Both the position numbers and the translations under genes were made by a program. Source: Chloroflexota bacterium (lineage in GTDB: Bacteria > Chloroflexota > Dehalococcoidia > UBA3495). From it: a stretch of 25,301 bases of DNA. The stretch spans positions 1 to 25,301 of the forward strand of contig PAMF01000058.1 of assembly GCA_002707185.1 (NCBI GenBank), in the 5' to 3' direction. The notes below the pieces were generated by a model. It worked only from the letters and a program-made list of their open reading frames with translations, did not search any database and was not told the origin of the DNA. Below are positions 1 to 8,308 of this stretch, piece by piece; the stretch's first letter is position 1, and each line of letters opens with the position of its first letter.

Positions 1-162
1 TATCTCCACTCCTAATCTCTCATGCCGAGTCGCAAACGCCGTGATAGTTGAAGACTCCCGTATAGGGCGCCAAAGAGGAGCTAATCCTCCTCCTGAAAAC
101 CCTGATATATACGAAACCCCTTCCTTTTCTAAGGCTTTAATTACTGCGTCGCTTCCTTGCAT
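1..162 (-). CDS. ThDP-dependent enzyme, acetolactate-synthase-like, N-terminal part only (runs off the window)
   Basis: The minus-strand frame is open from an ATG at 162 to the window edge and gives 54 residues. They match the start of the N-terminal (pyrimidine-binding) domain of ThDP enzymes: an amphipathic helix, then GVSYISGF, a glycine-rich turn (SGGG), and TRHERLG, where Glu48 sits at the place of the glutamate that activates the cofactor. A purine-rich stretch (AGGTAGAGGTG) precedes the ATG. The neighbouring gene at 425 reads away from it and has the same domain with the same motif (RHEQ), so the two are likely paralogues expressed divergently. The substrate cannot be told from this fragment; decarboxylase, acetolactate synthase and sulfoacetaldehyde acetyltransferase relatives all look alike here. 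The family is fairly sure, the exact function is not known. Confidence 0.75.
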   Translation of the reverse strand, partial: MQGSDAVIKALEKEGVSYISGFSGGGLAPLWRPIRESSTITAFATRHERLGVEI

Positions 163-239
163 TTACACACCTCTACCTAATAAATATCTTCATAAATATC
201 TTCGGGACATATGTTAGCTTGTCACTTTATTATGTCGGG

Positions 240-268
240 ATTCTAATCTAGCATGAGAGTCGGGTCAA
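240..268 (-). promoter_or_regulatory. Sigma70-type promoter for the leftward ThDP gene
   Basis: On the minus strand TTGACC (268-263) is followed after 17 bases by TAGAAT (245-240). Transcription would start near 233 and leave a leader of about 70 bases before the ATG at 162. It is seen in the sequence only. Confidence 0.5.
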
Positions 269-322
269 TTATCACGATTATTTCTACTATCCGCCTATTT
301 GATTTGGCTAGATTAATCTTGC

Positions 323-351
323 TTGACCCACGAGTACCTTCGGTTTATTAT
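323..351 (+). promoter_or_regulatory. Sigma70-type promoter for the ThDP enzyme and acyl-CoA synthetase genes
   Basis: TTGACC (323-328), a 17-base spacer and TATTAT (346-351) match the sigma70 consensus well. The start point would be near 358, about 67 bases before the ATG at 425. It mirrors the leftward promoter at 240-268, with the same -35 hexamer and the same spacing. Confidence 0.55.
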
Positions 352-424
352 CGCCTTCATGTCACATTGCCAAGCCTTAGAATAACCTAGGCCAAACTGA
401 GCGCCACATAATTAAGGAGGATAC

Positions 425-2143
425 ATGCCACAAGCTAACGAATTAATTGTGCAAGCCCTTGAGGAGGCCGGGATAGAATATGTATTCGGTATCCCGGGTG
501 GCGGTACAGGCCAAATATTTGGTCTTTTACACGGCAAGGACGAAACAATTAAAACTATCCTATGTAGGCATGAACAAACCGCCGCAATTATGGCCGATGT
601 ATATGGTAGAGCGACCGGTAAGCCCGCAGCAATTATGGGACAGGGGTTATTCATGGGCTCTAATGCCAGCTTCGGCATAATGGAAGCAATGCTCAGCAGT
701 TCACCAATGGTAATACTTACCGACACTTCCGATGGTGGTTCGGCTCAACATCCAGCCAATCAATCCGGTGCCGGAGAATACGGCAGCATAGATTTGCCAT
801 CTATTTTTAAAGCCATGACCAAATATACAACTCTGGCAACTACTCCTAAAGAAGCTGTTATTGGAACTCAACTTGCTATTAAGCACAGTTCCAGCGGGCG
901 ACCGGGGCCTGCTTGTGTCGTTATGAGAAGCTCCTCCATTGGTGGAGAAGTAGATGTGGAATCACCTCCCTTTATACATTCAACCACAGGGTACTTAAAT
1001 ACAGCTAAACCCCAAAGTGCCCCTCAGGATATTGAAAAAGCTATAGAAATCCTCAGGGACGCCAAAAAACCTATTCTGGTTGCAGGAAACGGCGTCCATT
1101 TATCCAAGTCCCATGCACAACTACAACAATTGGCTGAACTTTGGGATATGCCTGTGGCTACGAGCTACAAAGGGAAAAGCGCTATCGCCGAAACCCATCC
1201 ATTGTCAGTAGGCATGGTCGGAGTATACGGGCAGGCCGCAGCCAACAGCGCGGTCGGAGATTCAGATGTTGTAGTGATAGTTGGTGCCAAGCTGAGTCCT
1301 CAAGATACTGTAAGAGAGCGACCTGACGTTTTTGATCCCCATAGACAGAAAATAATACAAATAGACATCGACGACAGGAACGCAGGTTGGACTTTTCCGG
1401 TAGACCTAGGGTTAATAGGCGATGCTGGAGGTATACTTGGCCAACTAATAGAGGCGTCACCAGAAAAAGCATCCGAAAGTGCTCAAGGCAGGCAAGAATG
1501 GGCACAAGGGCTTGCACGCCGGAAGGAAACTCAACAATTTTATCTAGACCCGGCTATGAGCGTAGACTCTTCACCCATTACACCTCAAAGAGCAGTATCT
1601 ATACTCCACGATAATTTACCAGAGGATACTGTTTTCGCCCTTGATGCCGGTAATAACCGTACTTGGATGGCCCATCTGTACCAGGCTAGACAGGCAAACA
1701 CCTTTTTCTCACCTGGTGGAACTGCTGGAATGGGTTGGGGATTACCTGCTTCAGTAGCACTGAAACTGGTTTATCCTGACAGGCCAGTCGTTTGCGTAAC
1801 CGGTGATGGCGGATACATGATGACTGTCAATGCCATATCTACTGCGGTTCAATACCACATTCCCATGATATGCGTGGTGTTTAATGACAACTCATTGGGG
1901 ATGGTTAGACAGCATCAACCCGAAGATAAGAGAATAGCCTCTGAATTTGTTGAGACAGATAATTCTGCTATTGCTAAGGGAATGGGGGCTTTTGGCGTCC
2001 AAGTTAAGGATTCCCGAGACTTGCCAAATGCACTGAGAGAAGCTCAAAACTCCGGCTTACCTGCAGTAATAGATGTACTCATCGATCGAACTCCGAGCCC
2101 AGATGACTGGAGAGCAGATTTGAGGACTGCAGGTGAGACTTAA
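425..2143 (+). CDS. ThDP-dependent enzyme of the acetolactate synthase / benzoylformate decarboxylase superfamily
   Basis: This 572-residue protein has the usual three domains: an N-terminal pyrimidine-binding domain with the catalytic Glu50 in CRHEQTAA, a central Rossmann-like domain (about 190-330), and a C-terminal pyrophosphate domain. The ThDP/Mg motif runs from GDGG (460-463) to NDN (487-489). Length is normal for the family. An AAGGAGG ribosome binding site at 414-420 fixes the ATG start. The next gene, 71 bases on, is an ADP-forming acyl-CoA synthetase, so the pair may handle one organic acid. No regulatory small subunit is nearby, which argues against classic branched-chain amino acid biosynthesis (ilvB). 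Candidates include 2-oxo acid decarboxylase, carboligase or sulfoacetaldehyde acetyltransferase; I cannot choose between them. Family membership is sure, substrate is not. Confidence 0.88.
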   Translation: MPQANELIVQALEEAGIEYVFGIPGGGTGQIFGLLHGKDETIKTILCRHEQTAAIMADVYGRATGKPAAIMGQGLFMGSNASFGIMEAMLSSSPMVILTDTSDGGSAQHPANQSGAGEYGSIDLPSIFKAMTKYTTLATTPKEAVIGTQLAIKHSSSGRPGPACVVMRSSSIGGEVDVESPPFIHSTTGYLNTAKPQSAPQDIEKAIEILRDAKKPILVAGNGVHLSKSHAQLQQLAELWDMPVATSYKGKSAIAETHPLSVGMVGVYGQAAANSAVGDSDVVVIVGAKLSPQDTVRERPDVFDPHRQKIIQIDIDDRNAGWTFPVDLGLIGDAGGILGQLIEASPEKASESAQGRQEWAQGLARRKETQQFYLDPAMSVDSSPITPQRAVSILHDNLPEDTVFALDAGNNRTWMAHLYQARQANTFFSPGGTAGMGWGLPASVALKLVYPDRPVVCVTGDGGYMMTVNAISTAVQYHIPMICVVFNDNSLGMVRQHQPEDKRIASEFVETDNSAIAKGMGAFGVQVKDSRDLPNALREAQNSGLPAVIDVLIDRTPSPDDWRADLRTAGET

Positions 2144-2214
2144 ACACACGCGGCCACCAATTTAGAAATTATCCTAGAATCAATCAGATGGATCAAATAT
2201 AGTGAGGTTCACGC

Positions 2215-4350
2215 ATGACTACCTGGACGGATGCCCAACTAGATTCAATAGATAAAATGCTCAACCCAAAATCCATTGCCGTAGTAGGTGCGACACCTCG
2301 CATGCAATATGGAGGGCGTTTTCTTAACGCAGCACTAAAAGCCCAAGATCGTGTAAACGTGTATGCGGTAAACCCTCGATACGATGAAATTCAAGGCATA
2401 AAATCTTATCCTAGCGTAAGCGCTTTACCGGAGGCTCCTGACGTGGTAGGAGTGGTAGTACCTTACAATCAAGTACTTGACGTTTTACAAGAAAGCCATG
2501 CAAAAGGTACCAGAGCGGCAGTAGTCATATCAGCGGGGTTCTCTGAGAGAGGTGTTGATGATAGACGCGACCTGCAAGGAGAACTTGGTACATTTGCCAG
2601 GGAATCAGGATTACGCATCTGTGGGCCCAACTGTCTCGGTCTTGCTAACATCAAAGACGATATATGGGCTAGTTCATCCTCGAGGGGATCAGATGGAATC
2701 ACTGGCCCGATAGGGTTGATTTGCCAGAGTGGTGCATCTGCCTTCGGACCATTTTTGACACGTGCTGTAGAAGCTGGGATAGGTTTCAGTCATATTATTT
2801 CTACAGGAAACGAAGCAGACCTTGATTTCTGTGATTTTGCAAGATATCTGATAGATGATGATTCAGTAAAGGTTATAGCTGGATTCGTAGAAGGTTTTAA
2901 GGACGCTAAAAAATTAACCGATGTCGCTAAATTAGCTGCGGCTAAAGCGAAACCTATAGTATTAATTAAAATAGGCAGATCTGATCTTGGAACTCGAGCA
3001 GCTCGATCACATACCGCCGCTCTGACAGGTATAGACGATAGATACGACGCTATGTTTGATCAATACGGCATAATACGAGTGCAAGGGTATGACGAACTTT
3101 TAGAAATATCCCAGTTGCTAGCCCATTCTCCGAAACCTACCCAGCCAGGTATCGCAGTAGTATCTCACTCTGGAGGTATTAGTTCCCTCACCGCAGACAT
3201 GTGTGGGCAAGCGGGTCTAGACCTGCCCACCCTAACGGATGAGGCTAGAGACGGGATAAATGGGATTCTAAAAGGGTTTGGATGGGCCTCTAACCCGTCA
3301 GATGTGACGGGCTTTGCAAACAGTGACTCTTTCCCCGAAATCATGGCGCATATGTCTAATCAGCCAAATATTGGTAGTTTAGTAGTAGCAAGTGCAGGAG
3401 CAGATGACCAAGCGACACAAGTTATAGCACATAGAGACGACATACAGAAACAAGGGAAGGGAGTCGCGTTTTTATGGACAGGAACTAGGGGAGCCACAGC
3501 CGGGTTACAGAAACTAAAAGAGGCTAATGTACCGGTATTTTACGTTCCCGATAAACTCGCTCTAGGTCTAAGTACGTTACAAAAATACTACGCATGGCAG
3601 GAGACACATTCGAACCTCCCATTTCCAACCAACATACCGATAAATACAAAACAATCCCAAACTCTAGCTGAACTAAAACCACCGACATCTGACATATCCG
3701 CATTATCCGAACACCAAAGCAAGCAATTAATAAAAGCTTGGGACATACCAATTACGAATGAGACTCTTGTATCCACGTCAGCCGAAGCTGTTATGGTCGC
3801 CAATCAGATAGGATACCCTGTTGTTCTAAAAGTAGATTCCGCAAACATTCTGCATAAGACGGAGGCCGGAGTTCTGCAAGTTGGACTCGATAACGACACG
3901 CAAGTCACCGAGGCTTACGATGAAATCATGGCCAATGCTTTACGTCATACAACTCCGGAAGGAATTAATGGAGTTTTAGTTCAAGAAATGGTTTCTGGGG
4001 GGACTGAAGTAATAGTAGGGATATCCTACGATGACCAACTAGGGCCTGTATTACTCTTCGGCAGTGGCGGCATCATGGTAGAAGTATACAACGACGTTTC
4101 ATTAAGTATATGCCCAATAGATATACATCAGGCCCGAGAGATGATCAACAAAGTAAAGGGTGCCAGAATGCTTGAGGGCTTTAGAGGAAGCCCTAAGGGG
4201 GACATAGAAGCATTGGCCAATACTCTAGTAAATGTCTCCCAACTAGCTGTCAACTTGGAGGGGCAACTGAGCGAACTCGATATCAATCCATTGATAGTCT
4301 TACCAGAAGGACAGGGCGTTAAAGCCGTAGATGCTTTAGCCTTGTTTTAA
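2215..4350 (+). CDS. Acetate/acyl-CoA ligase (ADP-forming), fused alpha and beta subunits
   Basis: The 711-residue protein carries, in order, a CoA-binding Rossmann domain (about 15-140, opening with PKSIAVVGAT), a succinyl-CoA-synthetase-like flavodoxin domain, and an ATP-grasp domain (about 490-711). The family passes a phosphate through histidines: His266 in the SHTAAL motif is the expected phospho-histidine, and His547 in ILHKTEAGV matches the second histidine of the ATP-grasp half. The enzyme interconverts acyl-CoA, ADP and phosphate with the free acid, ATP and CoA, usually yielding ATP. The start has a GAGG ribosome binding site six to seven bases upstream. It probably shares a transcript with the ThDP enzyme at 425. 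The acyl group is not determined by the sequence; acetate, other short acids or aryl acids are possible. Confidence 0.88.
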   Translation: MTTWTDAQLDSIDKMLNPKSIAVVGATPRMQYGGRFLNAALKAQDRVNVYAVNPRYDEIQGIKSYPSVSALPEAPDVVGVVVPYNQVLDVLQESHAKGTRAAVVISAGFSERGVDDRRDLQGELGTFARESGLRICGPNCLGLANIKDDIWASSSSRGSDGITGPIGLICQSGASAFGPFLTRAVEAGIGFSHIISTGNEADLDFCDFARYLIDDDSVKVIAGFVEGFKDAKKLTDVAKLAAAKAKPIVLIKIGRSDLGTRAARSHTAALTGIDDRYDAMFDQYGIIRVQGYDELLEISQLLAHSPKPTQPGIAVVSHSGGISSLTADMCGQAGLDLPTLTDEARDGINGILKGFGWASNPSDVTGFANSDSFPEIMAHMSNQPNIGSLVVASAGADDQATQVIAHRDDIQKQGKGVAFLWTGTRGATAGLQKLKEANVPVFYVPDKLALGLSTLQKYYAWQETHSNLPFPTNIPINTKQSQTLAELKPPTSDISALSEHQSKQLIKAWDIPITNETLVSTSAEAVMVANQIGYPVVLKVDSANILHKTEAGVLQVGLDNDTQVTEAYDEIMANALRHTTPEGINGVLVQEMVSGGTEVIVGISYDDQLGPVLLFGSGGIMVEVYNDVSLSICPIDIHQAREMINKVKGARMLEGFRGSPKGDIEALANTLVNVSQLAVNLEGQLSELDINPLIVLPEGQGVKAVDALALF

Positions 4351-4444
4351 TCGGCTATTCTCATCAAGGCTTACTTCAACATTACTGACCAGGTAGGTCT
4401 AGATATTTTGGATATATACTGGGATTTAGCCTGATTTATATCAT

Positions 4445-4458
4445 TGAGGTCGACCTCA
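4445..4458. repeat. 14-base perfect palindrome, possible operator
   Basis: TGAGGTCGACCTCA is its own reverse complement with no spacer. It lies 50 bases upstream of the TATAAT at 4508 and about 120 bases before the CHAT-STAND gene. A dimeric regulator could bind here, but no regulator gene is next to it. Confidence 0.4.
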
Positions 4459-4507
4459 TTGGGGTAATATCAGAGTACAACTAAGAGACTACACTAACTG
4501 CGTATAG

Positions 4508-4513
4508 TATAAT
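4508..4513 (+). promoter_or_regulatory. Consensus -10 box before the CHAT-STAND gene
   Basis: TATAAT matches the -10 consensus exactly. At 16-18 bases upstream there is no hexamer like TTGACA, so transcription may rely on an activator, perhaps one bound near the palindrome at 4445-4458. The leader would be about 58 bases. Confidence 0.35.
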
Positions 4514-4577
4514 CTGCAGAATTCAACAGTTTGATTGTGCGTATCATCAAAATCTACCTGATTAGTAGGAGGACACG

Positions 4578-7500
4578 TTGGTAGAGTCCTTGGAAATCCT
4601 CCATTTACGTGAAACGGACCAAGTTAAAATCCAATTGCATTCTTCCGGCGGTCTAGATTCTGCCCCACCTGTGGATTTTAAAAACCCCCTTGAAAAATCT
4701 GACTACGAGGAGATCAGTTGGTATTTTCAAGAATACTTTTCTGATCCTACAGGGGAAGGCTCAGCTCGATCAGAAGCTGTAGAAACTGGGTTAAGGAATC
4801 TGGGTAGGGTTTTATTTGAAAATACATTCAAAGGCAATGAAGAATCGTTTCAAATATACTCATCAGCCACCTCTAAAGGACTAGCCAACTGTACTCTAGC
4901 GATTGTTTCTGACCAACCGGACTTCCTCGGGTTGCCATGGGAGTTGATGAACGACCCAGACAACGGTTACTCATTTGCACAAATGGCATCAATTACGAGA
5001 CGTGTTGAAGAAACCCAAACTGAAGTCGCAGAAGTTGCATATTTTACCGATCAATTCAATGTGTTGATAATTTCACCAATGCCAGATTCAGTTGCTGTCG
5101 GTTCTGGCGATGAAGAACTACCAAAGTACGGGCAACAGTCTACCGAAGCCTTGAACGTACTAGAATCCCTCAACATACAGGTAGAGCTGGACTATTTAAG
5201 ACCACCGACATGGGCCGCTCTCCAAGAGCTTTTGGGAACTAAGCAAGATTATTATCATTTAGTACATTTTGACAGTATTTCACTAACAGCAAATGAAGAT
5301 AGTTCGTTTCCGCTTATAACACTAGAAGACTCTTCCGGTGCAGCGGATCATATTCCGGTTACAGACGTAGCCAAATCATTTAAGAATGCCAACATACCAA
5401 TAGTCCTCTTTTCTGGCGGCATTGGATCTATGACAGATCCAATCCTATGGTCGAGGACAGGCCAAATATTGTCACACGATGGAATCATGCAAACAGGGAT
5501 ACTCCCATATTCTATTCATGGGTCTACCCATATCGAATTTTTCTTGAGGGAGATTTATCAGAGTATAGCCACCGGGGATTTACTTTCGACGGCTATAACA
5601 AAAGCAAGAATTGGACTAATGAACGATCCTCATAGACTTACCATATCTGGCAAGAAACTCTCGTGGGATTGGATTTCCCCTCAGGCATTTCAATCAATTC
5701 ATCACGCTCTACAGGCAATTGAAGAAGATCAACCCGATCCAACAGCACCTCCTGTTATTCAACCAGAGGAGGAACCAGATACCGGAACACCATTACCCGT
5801 AGCCGGACAATACGGGTTGATAGGAAGATCTGTAGAAATTCGACAGTTAGAGAGATTATTCGAGAATAACCCCGTGGTTCTTCTGACAGGACCCACCGGT
5901 AACGGCAAAACTGAACTTGCACTGGGGTTCGCGAGATGGGCTGAACGGACGTCTAACCAAACTCTTCCGGGTGGTGTCTTCTACTCTACATTTGAAGCAT
6001 CCCATCCCACAGGATTAGAAAGGATAATCCACGAAATTGGGACTTCAGCCGCAGGATTACCGTTTGCGGATATGAACGCCCGTCAACAGCGGAACTGGGT
6101 AGCCGATTATCTTAAAACCAAACCTTCTCTTCTTATCTGGGATAATTTTCAGAACGTAGCAGGAAATCCCCTGCAAGATGGTAGTGGATTATTAACCCCC
6201 GACGAACAACGCGACTTAGATGAGTTTATCGCGGACGTAACCCAGAATACTTCAACCAGCCGCATATTGCTCGTCAGTAACGATTCCAATCTCTCATGGA
6301 TGAAAAGCCAATACACAAGTCATTCGTTAGATGGATTAGACAAGAACGATCGGCTTCTCTTGGCCGCCCACATTATAGAAAAGACTGGAGTTGAAGCAGG
6401 ACGCATAACTACCGAACTAACCGAATTGCTTAAACTACTTCAAGGTCATCCGCTTGCCATTCAAATAGCATTACCACTATTGAAACAAGTACCGATATCC
6501 ACCTTAATATCAGAGATCCAAGGAAATATCGACGGCACAACTTTAAAAGACCAATTACCGGAATACCCATCGTACTTGAGTGCGGTTATGGAATATTCTT
6601 GGAGCAAAATGAGTCGCCGCAATCGCACCCACTTACCCATGCTCGCAATTTTTCAGAGGCGGGTAATGATGGATATTCTTAACCATATAACTCAGGAACC
6701 CGCCTACAAGAACGTAATGGGAGAAGAATTGGGGTGGGGAGCCTGTCGTACTATGTTACGCACCGCTTTAACAGACGGCTTTCTTGAACCAATTTCTCCA
6801 AGTGTTTACCAAATCCATCAGTCTATACCTCAATTCTTAGGACAAAAACTTACCCAACAATTACAGGGTCCCTCTGTACGTCAATTAGAATTAGAGTTTT
6901 TACGGGTATATGCCGATACAGCAGATTATTTCATGGAATCCCTTTACGAGAATCAAGCATCTGGGGTTACAGCAATACTGGCTGAGGAAGGCAACCTTAC
7001 CCAGGCCATGGGGTTAGCTTTAGAAGCAGAGCAATGGGATAACGCACAACTCTTAGTCCAACCACTCGCGCAAGTCTACCGAATGCAAAAAAGGCACCCA
7101 GAACTTCAACGGTTACGTGCTCAACTACTGGAAGTAACCGGTGAAACAGCCTCGGATGCAATGGAAAAAGGAGCCGTAGAACTCTGGATTTATCTCAAGG
7201 GCACCGCGGCTAGTGAGGCGACCGAATTACTGGACATACCTAGAGCAGAAGAGCTAAACCAAGAGTTATTAGAATACCTGACTGCACAACCCGACGGGGG
7301 TGAGAACCCACAGACTGCAGCGGTATACCACCAATCAGCAGTAATAGCTTTGCGCCGGGGCAATTGGGACGAATCGGCCGGCTGGCTAGAAAAATCACTG
7401 GCTATTATTGAAGATGGAGAAGACCTTTCTTCTATTGCTGATGATTACTACCTATTCGGGCAACTACGCCAAAATCAACGGCTTTATACGGAAGCAAAGG

Positions 7501-8288
7501 ATTGGTATAAAAAAGCACTAGACGCACACCAGAGAGTTCCAGATGAAGAAGAAATGGTTAAAGACTACCGAGCCCTAGGGACAATCTGCCAGCTAAAATT
7601 TGAATACCAAGAGGCTCAGAGCTGGTATTTTCGAGCCCGTGACATGGTAGAAGAAAGTAGAGATGAAGAAACTGCCATTCAGATATATCACCAACTTGGC
7701 ACACTGCATCACGCTCAATACGAATTTGACGAAGCCAAGGAACTATATGAACAAGCCCTCCATTTAAGTGATCGAATGGGAAATAGAGAACAGATGATCA
7801 CCGAATTCCATCACTTAGGGCTTTTAGCGCAAACTAGAGGCATTCTGTTTGATGAAGCGGAAGAATGGTATTTAATAGCTTTAGAATATCTAGAAACTCT
7901 TGGCGACCAGCGGGGTATGGGCGACGAAAGTCGCCAGCTTGGGGTACTTTTCCATGAACAAAAGAAATATGACGAAGCATTGGAATGGTATACACAAGCC
8001 CGTGACATTTTTGAACAGATGGGTGACATTCAGCGTTTGGCCAGGACCTACGGTCAGATAGGGATGGTTTACGAAGAAAAAGATGATGTAGAATCAGCCT
8101 TAGAATGGGTGTCTAGAACGTACAGATTAACGGTAGAGCATGAACTACCAGTAGTTATCCAGGTTAAAGCGCACCTTGGAAGGTTACGCGACAAAATAGG
8201 TCCTGATGAATTCAGCAAATGGTGGGAGACACATAATGAAGGGGAAGTCCCTACGGATCTAGATGTTGATACAAGCACCATATTCTGA
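4578..8288 (+). CDS. CHAT-like (pseudo)protease, STAND NTPase and TPR-repeat protein
   Basis: This 1236-residue protein has three parts. Residues about 90-370 read as a CHAT (caspase-like) domain, with the hallmark LPWEL at 119-123, the core strand HLVHF ending at 231, and the strand IVLF at 275-278. The usual GHG histidine is replaced by Ile234 and the usual NAC cysteine by Gly280, so it looks catalytically dead. A Pro/Glu-rich linker follows (about 380-410). Next is a STAND/NB-ARC-like ATPase with Walker A GPTGNGKT (438-445), Walker B LLIWDN around Asp522, a sensor-like SRILLVS and the GHPLA motif, then a likely winged helix. The C-terminal third (about 870-1210) is a run of TPRs of roughly 40 residues with repeated WY and EA positions. 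The TTG start has AGGAGG at 4567-4572. There is no signal peptide or membrane segment, so it is probably cytosolic. Such proteins act as ligand-gated switches; the ligand and output here are unknown. Confidence 0.82.
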   Translation: MVESLEILHLRETDQVKIQLHSSGGLDSAPPVDFKNPLEKSDYEEISWYFQEYFSDPTGEGSARSEAVETGLRNLGRVLFENTFKGNEESFQIYSSATSKGLANCTLAIVSDQPDFLGLPWELMNDPDNGYSFAQMASITRRVEETQTEVAEVAYFTDQFNVLIISPMPDSVAVGSGDEELPKYGQQSTEALNVLESLNIQVELDYLRPPTWAALQELLGTKQDYYHLVHFDSISLTANEDSSFPLITLEDSSGAADHIPVTDVAKSFKNANIPIVLFSGGIGSMTDPILWSRTGQILSHDGIMQTGILPYSIHGSTHIEFFLREIYQSIATGDLLSTAITKARIGLMNDPHRLTISGKKLSWDWISPQAFQSIHHALQAIEEDQPDPTAPPVIQPEEEPDTGTPLPVAGQYGLIGRSVEIRQLERLFENNPVVLLTGPTGNGKTELALGFARWAERTSNQTLPGGVFYSTFEASHPTGLERIIHEIGTSAAGLPFADMNARQQRNWVADYLKTKPSLLIWDNFQNVAGNPLQDGSGLLTPDEQRDLDEFIADVTQNTSTSRILLVSNDSNLSWMKSQYTSHSLDGLDKNDRLLLAAHIIEKTGVEAGRITTELTELLKLLQGHPLAIQIALPLLKQVPISTLISEIQGNIDGTTLKDQLPEYPSYLSAVMEYSWSKMSRRNRTHLPMLAIFQRRVMMDILNHITQEPAYKNVMGEELGWGACRTMLRTALTDGFLEPISPSVYQIHQSIPQFLGQKLTQQLQGPSVRQLELEFLRVYADTADYFMESLYENQASGVTAILAEEGNLTQAMGLALEAEQWDNAQLLVQPLAQVYRMQKRHPELQRLRAQLLEVTGETASDAMEKGAVELWIYLKGTAASEATELLDIPRAEELNQELLEYLTAQPDGGENPQTAAVYHQSAVIALRRGNWDESAGWLEKSLAIIEDGEDLSSIADDYYLFGQLRQNQRLYTEAKDWYKKALDAHQRVPDEEEMVKDYRALGTICQLKFEYQEAQSWYFRARDMVEESRDEETAIQIYHQLGTLHHAQYEFDEAKELYEQALHLSDRMGNREQMITEFHHLGLLAQTRGILFDEAEEWYLIALEYLETLGDQRGMGDESRQLGVLFHEQKKYDEALEWYTQARDIFEQMGDIQRLARTYGQIGMVYEEKDDVESALEWVSRTYRLTVEHELPVVIQVKAHLGRLRDKIGPDEFSKWWETHNEGEVPTDLDVDTSTIF

Positions 8289-8308
8289 TCTATAAAGGAG
8301 ATCCAATC

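Noticed and set aside
412..726. Open frame antisense to the ThDP gene at 425
   Set aside because: It has no ribosome binding site, resembles no family, and mirrors a well-supported gene on the other strand.
425..2143. Assignment as acetolactate synthase large subunit (ilvB)
   Set aside because: No regulatory subunit gene or other branched-chain biosynthesis gene is near, and the superfamily is too broad for this name.
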